A stretch of 64,000 nucleotides of DNA from Ruegeria atlantica (GCF_013033965.1 NZ_WQFE01000001.1:434001-498000), one strand, 5' to 3'; shown: positions 10,256 through 18,654, numbered from the stretch's first letter. Notes: generated by a model from the sequence alone, not told the origin. A program made the numbers and translations.

Positions 10256-10324
10256 GCGCGTGTTTCCCGGTTTTTGCCTGCTCTGGCCCGAATCTAGCCA
10301 AAATCCGCCGGTGACGCCAAGGAT

Positions 10325-10855
10325 TTATGCTGTGATGCTGCGCACCCGTTGCGCTAACCACTCAAGATCGGGATCGCGCAGGTCGATCTCGGCCAGATGT
10401 TCCGCTGTATTGTACAGGTATTCCGTATTCGGACCACGCCCGCCAACCGCATGCGCAATGATCTGCGCCTGCTCTTCCAACGGCATGCCGCCGCAGTATT
10501 GGACGTGATCCGCGTCGATCACATAAGTCACGGCGGTGACCACCTCGCCAGTATTCAAATGCACATCCAGCATTTTCTCGACATAGGCGGACGAAATCAG
10601 CTCGCGCTCGCGCAAGTCATGCAAGGTGCGCTCTTCATGGCCGGCCTCGACCGCAAGTGCCAAGCCAGTGCAATTGGCATCGGCCTGTTCATCCAGCGCC
10701 AGCACTAGACCGGGGTGTTCTTCGGTTCCGCGGTGGTGAATTGAACTCATGCAGAATGACCGGGCATACCCATGCAGCGTGGCGTGTTCGCTGCGCGCCA
10801 CCGGAAAGCCCGGATTCCACAGCAATGATCCATATCCGAAAACCCACATCGTCAT
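10325..10855 (-). CDS. chaC: Gamma-glutamylcyclotransferase (ChaC family)
   Basis: ChaC proteins cleave glutathione to 5-oxoproline and Cys-Gly in the cytoplasm. The ATG at 10853-10855, with AAGGA upstream on the minus strand, gives MTMWVFGYGSLLWNPGF. The GYGSLLW substrate-binding motif near residues 7-13 is at the N-terminus as in the family. An ORF extension to 10948 would add a poorly conserved leader. Further family features are HRGTEEHPGLVLAL and GMPLEEQAQIIAHAVGGRGPN, which includes the expected conserved Glu. About 176 residues is a typical length. The stop is 69 bases from the MotA-like start on the same strand; co-transcription is possible. Confidence 0.9.
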   Translation of the reverse strand: MTMWVFGYGSLLWNPGFPVARSEHATLHGYARSFCMSSIHHRGTEEHPGLVLALDEQADANCTGLALAVEAGHEERTLHDLRERELISSAYVEKMLDVHLNTGEVVTAVTYVIDADHVQYCGGMPLEEQAQIIAHAVGGRGPNTEYLYNTAEHLAEIDLRDPDLEWLAQRVRSITA

Positions 10856-10922
10856 AGCTCTGGTCCTTGCCCGTTTGGGCCTATAAACATCAATTTCAAC
10901 GCGGGAAAAAGGGCCATCTGCC

Positions 10923-11924
10923 ATGCGCGGTCTAATACGAGTAGTCATTTTCTTAATGGTTGTCTGGAGCGCCTATTGGTTCGTTGCCGGATTCGGATTG
11001 CGCAACGCAATCACCGCTTGGTTCGACAAGCAGCAGGAACAGGGTTGGCAGGCGGAGTTTTCTGATGTCTCGACGGCGGGATATCCGCTGAGCCATGTCA
11101 CCCGCCTGAACAATCCTGCTTTGGCTGACCCGGTTAACGGCACCGCATGGAGTGCTGATTGGATCGAATTTCAAAGCCCAGCGATCTGGCCCGGTCGCCA
11201 AGTGCTGCGCTTCGCCGACACACCCCAGCGCCTGTCCTATTTTGATCAGACTGCAACAATCGAAGCCAACGACTTGCAAGCCGAGTTGCAACTCCAGCCC
11301 GGTGTGGCACTGGTGCTGGAAAAAATGGCTTTGACCGCTGGTCCGTGGTTGATCACCGATGACGCCGAAGCCCTGGCCGGAGGCGATACGTTGACATTGG
11401 TCATGGAGCAAACCTCCATCCCAGTGACCTATGCCATGGGTGCCCGCATCGATGGGTTTACGCCAGGGGACGGCCTGCGCGACCTGATGCGTTCGGCGAC
11501 CACGTTGCCGCAGGCGTTTGAGACGCTGGAGGTGGACATGACAACCACGTTTAACAAGCCGTGGGATCGTACAGCGCTGGAACAAAGCAGACCACAGCCG
11601 GTAAAGATTGACCTGAAACTGGCGGAGATGAAGTGGGGAGCGTTGCGTCTGTTTGCAGCAGGCGAGCTCGATATTGACCACCAGGGTATCCCAACAGGCG
11701 AGATCGCAGTCAAAGCTGAAAACTGGCGCGATATGATTGCCATGGCCAATGCAGCAGGCGCCCTGCCCGATCAGGCCGTTGATCCGGTGACACGTGCGTT
11801 GAATTTCATGGCCGGGCTAGGCGGAAACCCAAATGCGCTGGATCTGCAATTGAACTTCCGCGACGGCTTCGTGGCACTTGGCCCCTTGCCGTTGGGCCCT
11901 GCCCCTCGCCTGATCTTGCGTTAA
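10923..11924 (+). CDS. DUF2125 domain-containing envelope protein
   Basis: A 333-residue protein with an N-terminal membrane/signal segment (GLIRVVIFLMVVWSAYWFVAG) and a body that matches my memory of the DUF2125 family of alphaproteobacteria: GWQAEFSDVSTAGYPLSHVTRL near residue 45, the AWSADWIEFQSPAIWPGRQ block, and a terminal GFVALGPLPLGPAPRL strand. Probably a periplasmic or inner-membrane-anchored beta-rich protein. No function is known to me. Its stop overlaps the stop of the convergent extensin-like gene by four bases (TTAA). Confidence 0.8.
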   Translation: MRGLIRVVIFLMVVWSAYWFVAGFGLRNAITAWFDKQQEQGWQAEFSDVSTAGYPLSHVTRLNNPALADPVNGTAWSADWIEFQSPAIWPGRQVLRFADTPQRLSYFDQTATIEANDLQAELQLQPGVALVLEKMALTAGPWLITDDAEALAGGDTLTLVMEQTSIPVTYAMGARIDGFTPGDGLRDLMRSATTLPQAFETLEVDMTTTFNKPWDRTALEQSRPQPVKIDLKLAEMKWGALRLFAAGELDIDHQGIPTGEIAVKAENWRDMIAMANAAGALPDQAVDPVTRALNFMAGLGGNPNALDLQLNFRDGFVALGPLPLGPAPRLILR

Positions 11925-12757
11925 CGGCAGTATGGCCCGCGACGGTGGCGGGCGGTATCCAGATGGAAATGATCCCGATGATACCGGTCCGCGTTTGGCC
12001 CCAATACAGTGCCAAACGGCCCGCACGCTTCGCGCCAGATCTTGACCAGTTGTTTTTGTGACGGGTTCTTGCGCCAACCGCTCAGGACCGTCACAACCTC
12101 TCCGTCGGCCATCTTGAAGGCCGAGATATCGATCGCGCGACCTTTTCCGTGTTCGGAAATGCGAGCGCCTTTGCGGTTGTTACGCGTCCGACACGCGTAG
12201 TGAGCGGCAACCTGCAATTGAACCACCGGCCCGCGTCGCTTGAACGTAGGCTTGACCGTTTTCTCCACCCACTTGTTCAACGCAATTGCTGTTCCACAAT
12301 CCATCGTGGACGGGCGGCTGAGCGCTACGCCCGAGATCGAGGTGATCTGCACAGCGTCCTTGATTCCGCAAGCCTTGATCCTGCCCGGCACTTTGCCAAC
12401 TGCTTTGCCCTGAATATCGATGTCTCCGCAAACGGAGCCTTTGCGCAGTTTGCGCTTTTTGAAGAAGGCCTCTTGTTCAAGGGCTTTGGGCCGCAGGTAA
12501 GGCATCAGCGACGTGTCCGGTCCCAGCAAAGGCAGATCCGTTGGCCGCGCCGCGACCGCCAAAACCTGTGGGGATGCGGGCCGCAATTCCGGGCGTATGG
12601 TCGCTGGAGGTAGTTTTGGCATTGCACTGCTGAGAACGGCCATTGCCGCCTGAGGCCGCGACATTGGTATCAGTGAACGTTCCAGTGAACCAGCCTGAGC
12701 CGACGCTGCGCAAAGCGCCGCAAACCCGATCAGAATGGTTCTCCAGCTGTGCATCAT
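11921..12757 (-). CDS. Extensin-like C-terminal domain protein, exported
   Basis: A 278-residue protein with a signal peptide (RTILIGFAALCAASAQAGS) and a C-terminal domain (about 105-278) of the Extensin-like_C type (PF06904). Conserved cysteines lie in GSVCGDIDI, KACGIKD, MDCGTAIAL, HYACRTRNN and WREACGPFG. The motif SEHGKGRAIDISAF and the terminal YHRDHFHLDTARH contain His/Asp residues resembling zinc-dependent peptidoglycan peptidases. It is the last gene of a minus-strand chain, with its start overlapping the tyrC stop (ATGA at 12754-12757). A cell-wall role is inference. Confidence 0.82.
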   Translation of the reverse strand: MMHSWRTILIGFAALCAASAQAGSLERSLIPMSRPQAAMAVLSSAMPKLPPATIRPELRPASPQVLAVAARPTDLPLLGPDTSLMPYLRPKALEQEAFFKKRKLRKGSVCGDIDIQGKAVGKVPGRIKACGIKDAVQITSISGVALSRPSTMDCGTAIALNKWVEKTVKPTFKRRGPVVQLQVAAHYACRTRNNRKGARISEHGKGRAIDISAFKMADGEVVTVLSGWRKNPSQKQLVKIWREACGPFGTVLGPNADRYHRDHFHLDTARHRRGPYCR

Positions 12758-13674
12758 GGAGTCGTTTTTCCCCGTCCGAAATCAGGCGCATCCGTGTCCT
12801 GCCCGGCATCAATAATGCCACGGCGGATCGCGCGTGTACGGGTGAAATAGTCGAAAAGCTGCTCGCCGTCACCTGTTCTGATTGCGCGCTGCAAGGCGAA
12901 CAGTTCTTCGGTGAAGCGGCCAAGGATCTCTAGCGTCGCATCCTTGTTTGTCAGGAAAACGTCGCGCCACATGGTCGGGTCCGAGGCCGCGATGCGGGTG
13001 AAGTCCCGAAATCCAGCCGCAGAATACTTGATCACCTCGGTATCGGTGACCCGGCGCAGATCATCCGCGACCCCAACCATCGTGTAGGCGATCAGGTGCG
13101 GCGCATGCGAGGTGACGGCCAGAACCAGGTCATGGTGATCCGCATCCATTTCATCGACATTTGACCCCATGCCTTCCCACAGCGCCCGCAAACGGGCAAT
13201 CGCGTCCGGGTCCGATCCATCAACCGGCACCAACAGGCACCAGCGGTTGTCAAACAGCTCGGCGAAACCGGATTCCGGACCCGAATGTTCCGTTCCGGCC
13301 AGCGGGTGCGCGGGGATGAAATGCACACCTTCCGGGATCTCCGGTCCAACGGCCTGTATGACGTGGCGCTTGACTGAGCCGACATCGGTCACAGTCGCCC
13401 CGGGCTTCAGGACAGACGTAATGTCCTTTGCCACCGCGCCCATCGCGCCGACAGGAACACAGAGAACGACCAGATCCGCGCCCTCGACCGCTTCTTGCGC
13501 GGTATCGCAGACGCGATCACATAGGCCGATACGTCGGGCCGTGTCGCGGGTGGCCTCGGACCGGGCATAACCGGTCACTTCGCCCGCAAGCCCGGCGCGT
13601 TTGATCGCCCAAAACATGGATGAAGCGATCAGGCCCAGCCCGATCAAGGCCACACGGTCGTAAACTTGGCTCAT
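12754..13674 (-). CDS. tyrC: Prephenate/cyclohexadienyl dehydrogenase
   Basis: NAD(P)-dependent oxidative decarboxylation of prephenate or arogenate in tyrosine synthesis. The ATG at 13672-13674 gives 306 residues starting [19 protein letters not shown], so the dinucleotide-binding GLGLIASS loop is correctly N-terminal; the longer ORF to 13722 would run into hisC. Other family marks are [12 protein letters not shown], the [18 protein letters not shown] substrate loop, [13 protein letters not shown], and [19 protein letters not shown]. Start and stop overlap hisC and the extensin-like gene by ATGA, showing translational coupling. Confidence 0.93.
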   Translation of the reverse strand: MSQVYDRVALIGLGLIASSMFWAIKRAGLAGEVTGYARSEATRDTARRIGLCDRVCDTAQEAVEGADLVVLCVPVGAMGAVAKDITSVLKPGATVTDVGSVKRHVIQAVGPEIPEGVHFIPAHPLAGTEHSGPESGFAELFDNRWCLLVPVDGSDPDAIARLRALWEGMGSNVDEMDADHHDLVLAVTSHAPHLIAYTMVGVADDLRRVTDTEVIKYSAAGFRDFTRIAASDPTMWRDVFLTNKDATLEILGRFTEELFALQRAIRTGDGEQLFDYFTRTRAIRRGIIDAGQDTDAPDFGRGKTTP

Positions 13675-14756
13675 GCGGCACCCCCTTTGAACGCAGTGAT
13701 GGCCGCAATAACCCGGCGGCAAGCTTCTTCGTCGCCCACGGTGATCCGCAGAGCGTTTGGCAGGTTGTAGCCCGCCACGCGACGCACGATCAAACCCTGG
13801 GTCTTGAGATAGTCGTCACACGCCTCGGCCTGTGCCTGATTGGCAAAGCGGGCCAGGATGAAATTGGTGCAGGACGTGTCCGACGGCACGCCGATCTTGG
13901 CCAGTTCTTCCGACAACCACACCCGCAGCCGCGCATTTTCGGCCTGGCAGAAGGACAGGAATTCCACGTCATTCACCGCTGCCTCTGCAGCAGCCAACGC
14001 GGTCAAGGACAGGTTGAACGGCTGGCGCACCCGATTCAGCACGTCGATAATCGACTGCGCGGCATAGCCCCAACCGACACGCATTCCGCCCAGACCGTAC
14101 ACCTTGGAAAAGGTCCGCGTCATGATCACGTTGTCAAACCGGTCCACCAGCGATGCACCACCGTCGAACCCATCGACAAACTCGGCATAGGCCCCGTCGA
14201 TCACCATCAGGCAGGTCTTAGGCAATGCTTCGGCCAGACGCAGCAATTCAGCCTCGGGGATCATGGTCGAGGTCGGGTTGCCTGGGTTTGTCACAAACAC
14301 AATCCGCGTCCGGTCGTTCACGGCAGCCAAAATATTGTCGACATCCACGTGGCGGTCATGCTCGGCCACCATCACTGGGGTTGCACCAGCCATGCGGGCG
14401 ATGATCGGGTACATCGAAAACCCGTGCTCGGTATAGATGACCTCATCCCCCGGGCCAGCATAGGCCTGAGCGATGAACTGCAGGACTTCGTCACTGCCAA
14501 CGCCGCAGATAAGTCGTGCCGGGTCCAGCGCGTGACGCTCGCCGATTGCCGCGCGCAGGCTGGCGTGGTCGGTGCTGGGATAGCGATGAAGCGTTGCCGC
14601 GCTATCGCGCACCGCTTCGATCGCCTTGGGGCTTGGGCCAAACGGATTTTCGTTCGAACTGAGCTTGATCACGTGCTCGACCCCGGCCACATGCGACTGG
14701 CCGCCCTGATAGAGCGCGATGTCCATAATGCCGGGTTGCGGGGTGATCTTGTTCAT
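13671..14756 (-). CDS. hisC: Histidinol-phosphate (and probably aromatic amino acid) aminotransferase
   Basis: PLP enzyme converting imidazole acetol phosphate to histidinol phosphate. The 361-residue protein shows the class I/II motifs: [18 protein letters not shown] near residue 30, [25 protein letters not shown], and the PLP lysine in [17 protein letters not shown] near residue 217. Coupling to tyrC (ATGA overlap at 13671-13674) suggests it also transaminates tyrosine/phenylalanine precursors, known for this family in alphaproteobacteria. A hairpin that pairs its Shine-Dalgarno (GGAG at 14763-14766, 6 bases from the ATG) is described separately. Confidence 0.93.
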   Translation of the reverse strand: MNKITPQPGIMDIALYQGGQSHVAGVEHVIKLSSNENPFGPSPKAIEAVRDSAATLHRYPSTDHASLRAAIGERHALDPARLICGVGSDEVLQFIAQAYAGPGDEVIYTEHGFSMYPIIARMAGATPVMVAEHDRHVDVDNILAAVNDRTRIVFVTNPGNPTSTMIPEAELLRLAEALPKTCLMVIDGAYAEFVDGFDGGASLVDRFDNVIMTRTFSKVYGLGGMRVGWGYAAQSIIDVLNRVRQPFNLSLTALAAAEAAVNDVEFLSFCQAENARLRVWLSEELAKIGVPSDTSCTNFILARFANQAQAEACDDYLKTQGLIVRRVAGYNLPNALRITVGDEEACRRVIAAITAFKGGAA

Positions 14757-14757
14757 A

Positions 14758-14781
14758 AGAGGCTCCGTTGTTGGAGCCTCT
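14758..14781 (-). promoter_or_regulatory. Hairpin burying the hisC ribosome binding site
   Basis: A 9-bp perfect stem, AGAGGCTCC (14758-14766) and GGAGCCTCT (14773-14781), with a 6-base loop sits directly before the hisC start on the minus strand. The RNA arm nearest the ATG contains GGAG at ideal spacing, so folding would block ribosome loading. No T run follows, so it does not look like a classical terminator of the upstream aminotransferase gene. Regulation of hisC translation is inference. Confidence 0.6.
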
Positions 14782-14789
14782 CATACCCG

Positions 14790-14805
14790 TCTCAACGCGT
14801 TGAGA
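14790..14805. repeat. 16-bp perfect palindrome TCTCAACGCGTTGAGA
   Basis: A perfect 16-base palindrome lies between the class V aminotransferase stop (14821) and the hisC RBS hairpin. It could be an operator for a dimeric regulator, or a second short stem in the same transcript. I do not recognise it as a known site. Confidence 0.5.
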
Positions 14806-14820
14806 AAAGCGGCAATTCCG

Positions 14821-16236
14821 TCACGCTGCTTTGAAGCGAGCCGTCGCCGGGTCGGCATTGTAATAGGGGGCGAATTCCTCGGTCCGGCGGGACAAGTCAT
14901 TGACGCTGTCGATGATAAACTGAACCGTCTCTTCGCTCATCAGGTACGAGAAGTTCAGACGCACCCAACCCGGTTTCTTCATCTCTTCTCCTGCGGACAA
15001 AGCGGCATGCAATGCCTCCGAGGTCGGGCGATCGATACCCAACAATCGATGCGCATATGGTCCGGCGCAGGCACAGCCACCACGCGCCTGAATACCGTAG
15101 ATATCGCTGAGCATCCGCGTAAACAGCTGCTGGTGTACCGGCCGACCGGAGTTGTCACGAACAAGGAAAGAATAGATCGGCAAACGGTGCGGATTGTCTG
15201 TGCCCAGCAAGGTCAGGTTTGGATTGTCGCCCCACCCTTTCAACGCTATTTCATTGTACCTGGCTTCGCGTTTGGCGATCTCATCTGTACCGGCGACGTC
15301 CTTGACGATGAAAGCCAGCGCCGCGCGGATATCCCCGATAACGTTGGGCGTTCCGGCTTCTTCACGTGTGGCGAGATCTTCGCTGTAGTCATGGCGCCAG
15401 GGCGAAACGAAACTGACCGTGCCACCACCGGGCCAACTGGGGGATGTGCGCTGGACGGCGCCCTGATTGACGATCAGCACTCCTGACGCACCTGGCCCGC
15501 CCGGAAACTTATGTGGCGACACGACAATGGCGTCCTTGCGCGCATCCTCTGGCCCCATGTCCATTGGCAGATACGGTCCGCCACCTGCATAATCCCAGAT
15601 CGACATGGCCCCATGTGCCTTGAGCAACCGGGTGATCGGATCTGGATCAGTTATGATGCCGGTCACATTGGATGCCGCCGAGAAGGAACCGATGATCAGA
15701 TCGGAACCGGCATTGTCCACCAACGCCTGTTCAAGCGCACCCAGATCGACGCCGCCTTCGGACGCTTCGGGTATTTCGATGACCCGCGCCTTACTTTCCC
15801 GCCAGGGCAAAATGTTGGAATGATGCTCGTATGGTCCAATCAGGACAACCGGCCGGTCAGCCCCCTCAATTCCCATCAAACTGACCAGCCGGTTAAGACC
15901 CGCAGTGGCACCGGACCCGGTGAAGATCACCGCGTCCTCTTCCTTTGCTCCAACAATGCGGGCTATTTCTGCGCGCGCTTCGCGGCGCAGACGGGTCATG
16001 TAAGACCCGCAATAGGAGGCCTCGGTGTGGCTGTTGGCATAGAAAGGCAGCACCTCATGGGCGACAAAATCCTCTACCTGCCGCAGCGCACGACCCGAAG
16101 CGACGTAATCCGCATAGACTAGCGGCACGTCCCCATTCAAACCGGGGATCAGAACATTCTCTCCGATCAGCCCATCGCGCAGGGTTGAATTGCGAGTGGT
16201 GGATTGGAGGTCTGCGCGAAATTTGGACAAGGTCAT
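14821..16236 (-). CDS. Class V PLP-dependent aminotransferase, cysteine desulfurase-like
   Basis: A 471-residue protein from the ATG at 16234-16236 (GGAGA upstream on the minus strand). It shares the SufS/CsdA fold pattern: ADYVASGRAL, FTGSGATAGLNRLVSLM, the EHHSNILPWRE loop, the PLP lysine in VSPHKFPGGPG near residue 241, and a conserved Cys loop ARGGCACAGPYAHRLLGI near residue 386. It is longer than SufS (about 405) and lies away from any suf or isc genes, so cysteine desulfuration is not assured. An Lrp/AsnC regulator is divergent, 103 bases away, and may control it. The gene heads the chain leading to hisC, tyrC and the extensin-like gene, 64 bases before hisC. Confidence 0.85.
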   Translation of the reverse strand: MTLSKFRADLQSTTRNSTLRDGLIGENVLIPGLNGDVPLVYADYVASGRALRQVEDFVAHEVLPFYANSHTEASYCGSYMTRLRREARAEIARIVGAKEEDAVIFTGSGATAGLNRLVSLMGIEGADRPVVLIGPYEHHSNILPWRESKARVIEIPEASEGGVDLGALEQALVDNAGSDLIIGSFSAASNVTGIITDPDPITRLLKAHGAMSIWDYAGGGPYLPMDMGPEDARKDAIVVSPHKFPGGPGASGVLIVNQGAVQRTSPSWPGGGTVSFVSPWRHDYSEDLATREEAGTPNVIGDIRAALAFIVKDVAGTDEIAKREARYNEIALKGWGDNPNLTLLGTDNPHRLPIYSFLVRDNSGRPVHQQLFTRMLSDIYGIQARGGCACAGPYAHRLLGIDRPTSEALHAALSAGEEMKKPGWVRLNFSYLMSEETVQFIIDSVNDLSRRTEEFAPYYNADPATARFKAA

Positions 16237-16313
16237 GAGTAAGTCTCCATATTGCACCATCAAATATGATTGAAACCTGATGCGGAAACTTCACCTTTCT
16301 TTGGATGGATTTC

Positions 16314-16332
16314 TCATATGTTGTGTCATATG
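16314..16332. promoter_or_regulatory. Paired TCATATG repeats, possible Lrp-type operator
   Basis: TCATATG occurs at 16314-16320 and again at 16326-16332, a 12-base period; the CATATG cores are palindromic. They sit just before the Lrp/AsnC start (16340) and in the shared region with the divergent aminotransferase. An autoregulatory site is plausible but unproven. Confidence 0.4.
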
Positions 16333-16339
16333 CTTCGGT

Positions 16340-16801
16340 ATGAGTGAAAAAATAGATCAGATTGACAAGCGCATCCTGCGTGAACTTCAAACAGACGCAA
16401 CCTTGTCTCAGAGAGAGTTGGCCGATCGGGTCGGTCTGTCGCAAAACGCCTGTTGGCGCAGGCTGAAAGCTTTGAACGAGAATGGCGTCATTACCGGATC
16501 AACCGCGCGTATCGCCCGCGAGAAACTGGGGTTAAGCCTTGTGGTCTTTGTCATGCTGCGTACCCGGCACCATTCCGCGGAATGGCTGCAGGCTTTTCGC
16601 AGCCATGTCCTGACTATCCCCGAGGTAGTGGATTTTCATCGCATCGGTGGCGATTATGACTATCAGTTGAAAGTCGTAACACAGGATATGACATCATATG
16701 ACAAGGTGTATCAGCGATTGATCGACAAGGTCGAACTGGACAGTGTGACGTCATATTTCGCCATGGAAGCGATTGCCGAAGCGCGTCCCTTGCCGATCTG
16801 A
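16340..16801 (+). CDS. Lrp/AsnC-family transcriptional regulator
   Basis: The ATG at 16340 gives 153 residues beginning MSEKIDQIDKRILREL, the canonical AsnC/Lrp start; an upstream in-frame ATG at 16280 adds a non-family leader. The N-terminal winged helix (LSQRELADRVGLSQNACWRRLKAL, about 24-47) has the standard recognition helix. The C-terminal RAM/effector domain runs from about 65, with VPEVV-type motif IPEVVDFHRIGGDYDYQLKV. It probably senses an amino acid and controls the divergent class V aminotransferase; the intergenic TCATATG pair supports this only weakly. The ribosome binding site is poor. Confidence 0.9.
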   Translation: MSEKIDQIDKRILRELQTDATLSQRELADRVGLSQNACWRRLKALNENGVITGSTARIAREKLGLSLVVFVMLRTRHHSAEWLQAFRSHVLTIPEVVDFHRIGGDYDYQLKVVTQDMTSYDKVYQRLIDKVELDSVTSYFAMEAIAEARPLPI

Positions 16802-16869
16802 TCCGCTCTTCATCTGGCTTTAAGTATCTTGGGGAAGCGCAACGCGCCGGGGCGAAGTCCCATATAAAA

Positions 16870-16892
16870 AGGCCACGCAAATTGCGTGGCCT
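16870..16892 (-). terminator. Rho-independent terminator of rpsD
   Basis: AGGCCACGC (16870-16878) pairs with GCGTGGCCT (16884-16892) around a 5-base loop. On the minus strand the hairpin is followed by a T run (TTTTTATATG), 27 bases after the rpsD stop. It can also act as a weaker stop for the convergent Lrp gene. Confidence 0.85.
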
Positions 16893-16919
16893 CTTCGAAA
16901 TTCAGTATGTCGGCGAAGA

Positions 16920-17540
16920 TTAGTTCTTCGCGTAGAATTCAACAACCAGGTTCGGCTCCATGACGACCGGGTAAGGCACATCACCCAGGCCCGGTGCGCG
17001 CACGAAAGTGGCGGTCATTTTCGAATGATCGGCGTCGATGTAGTCAGGCACATCACGCTCGGCCAGAGCGGCAGCTTCCAGAACAACAGCCAGTTGCTTG
17101 GACTTGTCACGTACTTCGATCACGTCGCCTTCTTTGACCCGGTACGACGGGATGTTGACCCGCTTGCCGTTCACTTTGACGTGGCCGTGGTTCACGAACT
17201 GACGCGCGGCAAAAACAGTCGCAACAAATTTGGCGCGGTAGACGACTGCGTCCAGACGGCGTTCCAGCAGACCGATCAGGTTTTCACCTGTATCACCATT
17301 CACACGCACGGCTTCGGCGTAGATGCGGCGGAACTGCTTCTCTGTCAGGTCGCCATAGTAGCCTTTCAGCTTCTGCTTTGCGCGCAGCTGCAGACCGAAG
17401 TCCGACAGTTTGCCTTTGCGGCGCTGACCATGCTGGCCGGGGCCGTATTCACGGCGGTTGACCGGGGATTTCGGACGACCCCAGATGTTTTCGCCCATCC
17501 GGCGGTCGATTTTGTACTTGGCAGACGTGCGTTTGGTCAC
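16920..17540 (-). CDS. rpsD: 30S ribosomal protein S4
   Basis: Primary 16S rRNA-binding protein that starts assembly of the small-subunit body. 206 residues, starting with GTG at 17538-17540 (AAGGAG 8 bases upstream), product (M)[21 protein letters not shown]. It has the alphaproteobacterial S4 N-terminus with [21 protein letters not shown], and the S4 RNA-binding domain (about 95-160) with [11 protein letters not shown] and [20 protein letters not shown]. It stands alone, outside the alpha operon, with its own promoter and a structured leader. Confidence 0.97.
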   Translation of the reverse strand: MTKRTSAKYKIDRRMGENIWGRPKSPVNRREYGPGQHGQRRKGKLSDFGLQLRAKQKLKGYYGDLTEKQFRRIYAEAVRVNGDTGENLIGLLERRLDAVVYRAKFVATVFAARQFVNHGHVKVNGKRVNIPSYRVKEGDVIEVRDKSKQLAVVLEAAALAERDVPDYIDADHSKMTATFVRAPGLGDVPYPVVMEPNLVVEFYAKN

Positions 17541-17565
17541 GGCTGATCTCCTTCTTTAGGTCGAA

Positions 17566-17636
17566 GCCCGATTGGGCCACTATGAAGGGCGTTGTCCTCT
17601 TGAGGTTTCCCTCATGACAGGTATCCCCTTGCGGGG
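17566..17636 (-). promoter_or_regulatory. rpsD 5' leader with three hairpins, candidate S4 autoregulatory element
   Basis: On the minus-strand RNA, in 5' to 3' order, there are a CCCC-GCAA-GGGG hairpin (17625-17636), a TGAGG-GAAA-CCTCA hairpin (17601-17614) and a GCCC-AATC-GGGC hairpin (17566-17577), then the rpsD RBS. The first two have GNRA tetraloops. S4 is known to repress its own operon through leader RNA in other bacteria. The stems here are short and the role is inference. Confidence 0.45.
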
Positions 17637-17660
17637 GCCACCAACACCAATGAAGCCGCG

Positions 17661-17688
17661 CTTATATCCGCAGAACTGACGGAGTCAA
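17661..17688 (-). promoter_or_regulatory. rpsD promoter (sigma-70 type)
   Basis: On the minus strand TTGACT (17683-17688) is followed after 16 bases by TATAAG (17661-17666). This is close to the housekeeping consensus and predicts a start near 17654, giving a leader of about 114 bases before the rpsD GTG. Confidence 0.65.
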
Positions 17689-17739
17689 CACGGCTTGGGT
17701 ATTTTAATGTATGCGAATGCAGTCAGCCTGATTGGAGCT

Positions 17740-18240
17740 TTAGTCCGCTGCGCTACGCGCGCGCGTAACCGCGTTTTCCCAACCGGCATCCATCGACGAC
17801 CGCATTGGGAATGCTACAACTGTCCGGTCCGGCAGGATCGACTCGCTTTTGCTTTCAAACTCGGTGAACGCACAGACCCAGAATTCCTGATCACGTGCCG
17901 GATATCCGTTTTCGAAAACCAGCGTCGGGTCTGTTTCTCCGGCGATGGACAACAAAAGCGCTGTGTACGTCTGCGCACCATTGGTCAGAACGATACGACC
18001 CTGCGCCTCTTCCGCCAGATTCGGTGATGGCGCTATGCTGTTCAACACTCTTGATGCGTATTCTTCTGCCTGAGCTGACAGTATCAGCCCTTGTTCAGTC
18101 GGGTTGGCCAACGAAATCGCTTGTCCACGCCACGACCATGCGGCACCAACTTTCAAAAAAGACTGAGGCGCTGCCTCAAGTCCGTCTAACTCTGTCTGCG
18201 TCCACGAAATGGATGTACGACCGCTTTCCCCGGCTCTCAT
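17740..18240 (-). CDS. Uncharacterised protein resembling the pre-Hint region of Rhodobacterales Hint-domain proteins
   Basis: 166 residues, ATG at 18238-18240, no signal peptide. From memory, blocks such as SWTQTELDGLEAAP, VGAAWSWRGQAISL, IVLTNGAQTYTALLL and ARDQEFWVCAF resemble the N-terminal part of roseobacter proteins that carry a C-terminal Hint (intein-like) domain. Here the ORF ends where the Hint domain would begin, and nothing Hint-like follows before rpsD. It may be a natural short form or a truncated gene. No function can be given. It is transcribed toward rpsD but separated from it by the rpsD promoter region. Confidence 0.5.
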   Translation of the reverse strand: MRAGESGRTSISWTQTELDGLEAAPQSFLKVGAAWSWRGQAISLANPTEQGLILSAQAEEYASRVLNSIAPSPNLAEEAQGRIVLTNGAQTYTALLLSIAGETDPTLVFENGYPARDQEFWVCAFTEFESKSESILPDRTVVAFPMRSSMDAGWENAVTRARSAAD

Positions 18241-18654
18241 TGTACCCGCCTGTACCTTTCAACAAATCACTGCTCACTGGCATCTTCTTATCAGGGCAGA
18301 TTCTGGCGGAAAAGAGACCTAAATGCAGCAATCACGAAAATGTTGCCGGCATGTCAAGTCAAACTGATACTAAAAGCGAGCGCTATGCAACCTCTGATTG
18401 CATAAATGTTTGGCGGCCTACGAACACCTCAAAATGGCCCAAAGAGATTCGCTGTGTAAAGCGTTGTTTTTAAGATCCAAATCGATTCCGGCGGTTTTGT
18501 GGCCCAGAGGCCAACAAATTTGAGTGGTTGTTATGAAATCTTAATGTTCCATCCCGTGAAATCAGGTGTAGACATGCGAATTGAACCACCCAATCTTTAC
18601 GCTGGGGCAACTTCCCCAGACATAATCCCGGCCTGGCTGCGCCTTTGCTGCTAT
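18241..18654. other. Intergenic region, no convincing gene
   Basis: 414 bases between the Hint-leader-like gene and the sulfotransferase-like gene. A small hairpin, CTGGGG (18602-18607) / CCCCAG (18614-18619), lies just past the sulfotransferase stop without a T run. A 40-codon frame on the plus strand (about 18352-18473) lacks a ribosome binding site and I do not accept it. Nothing else is recognised. Confidence 0.4.

Noticed and set aside
18352..18473. 40-codon plus-strand frame with several cysteines
   Set aside because: No ribosome binding site, no recognisable family, and only the tail of a longer shadow frame.
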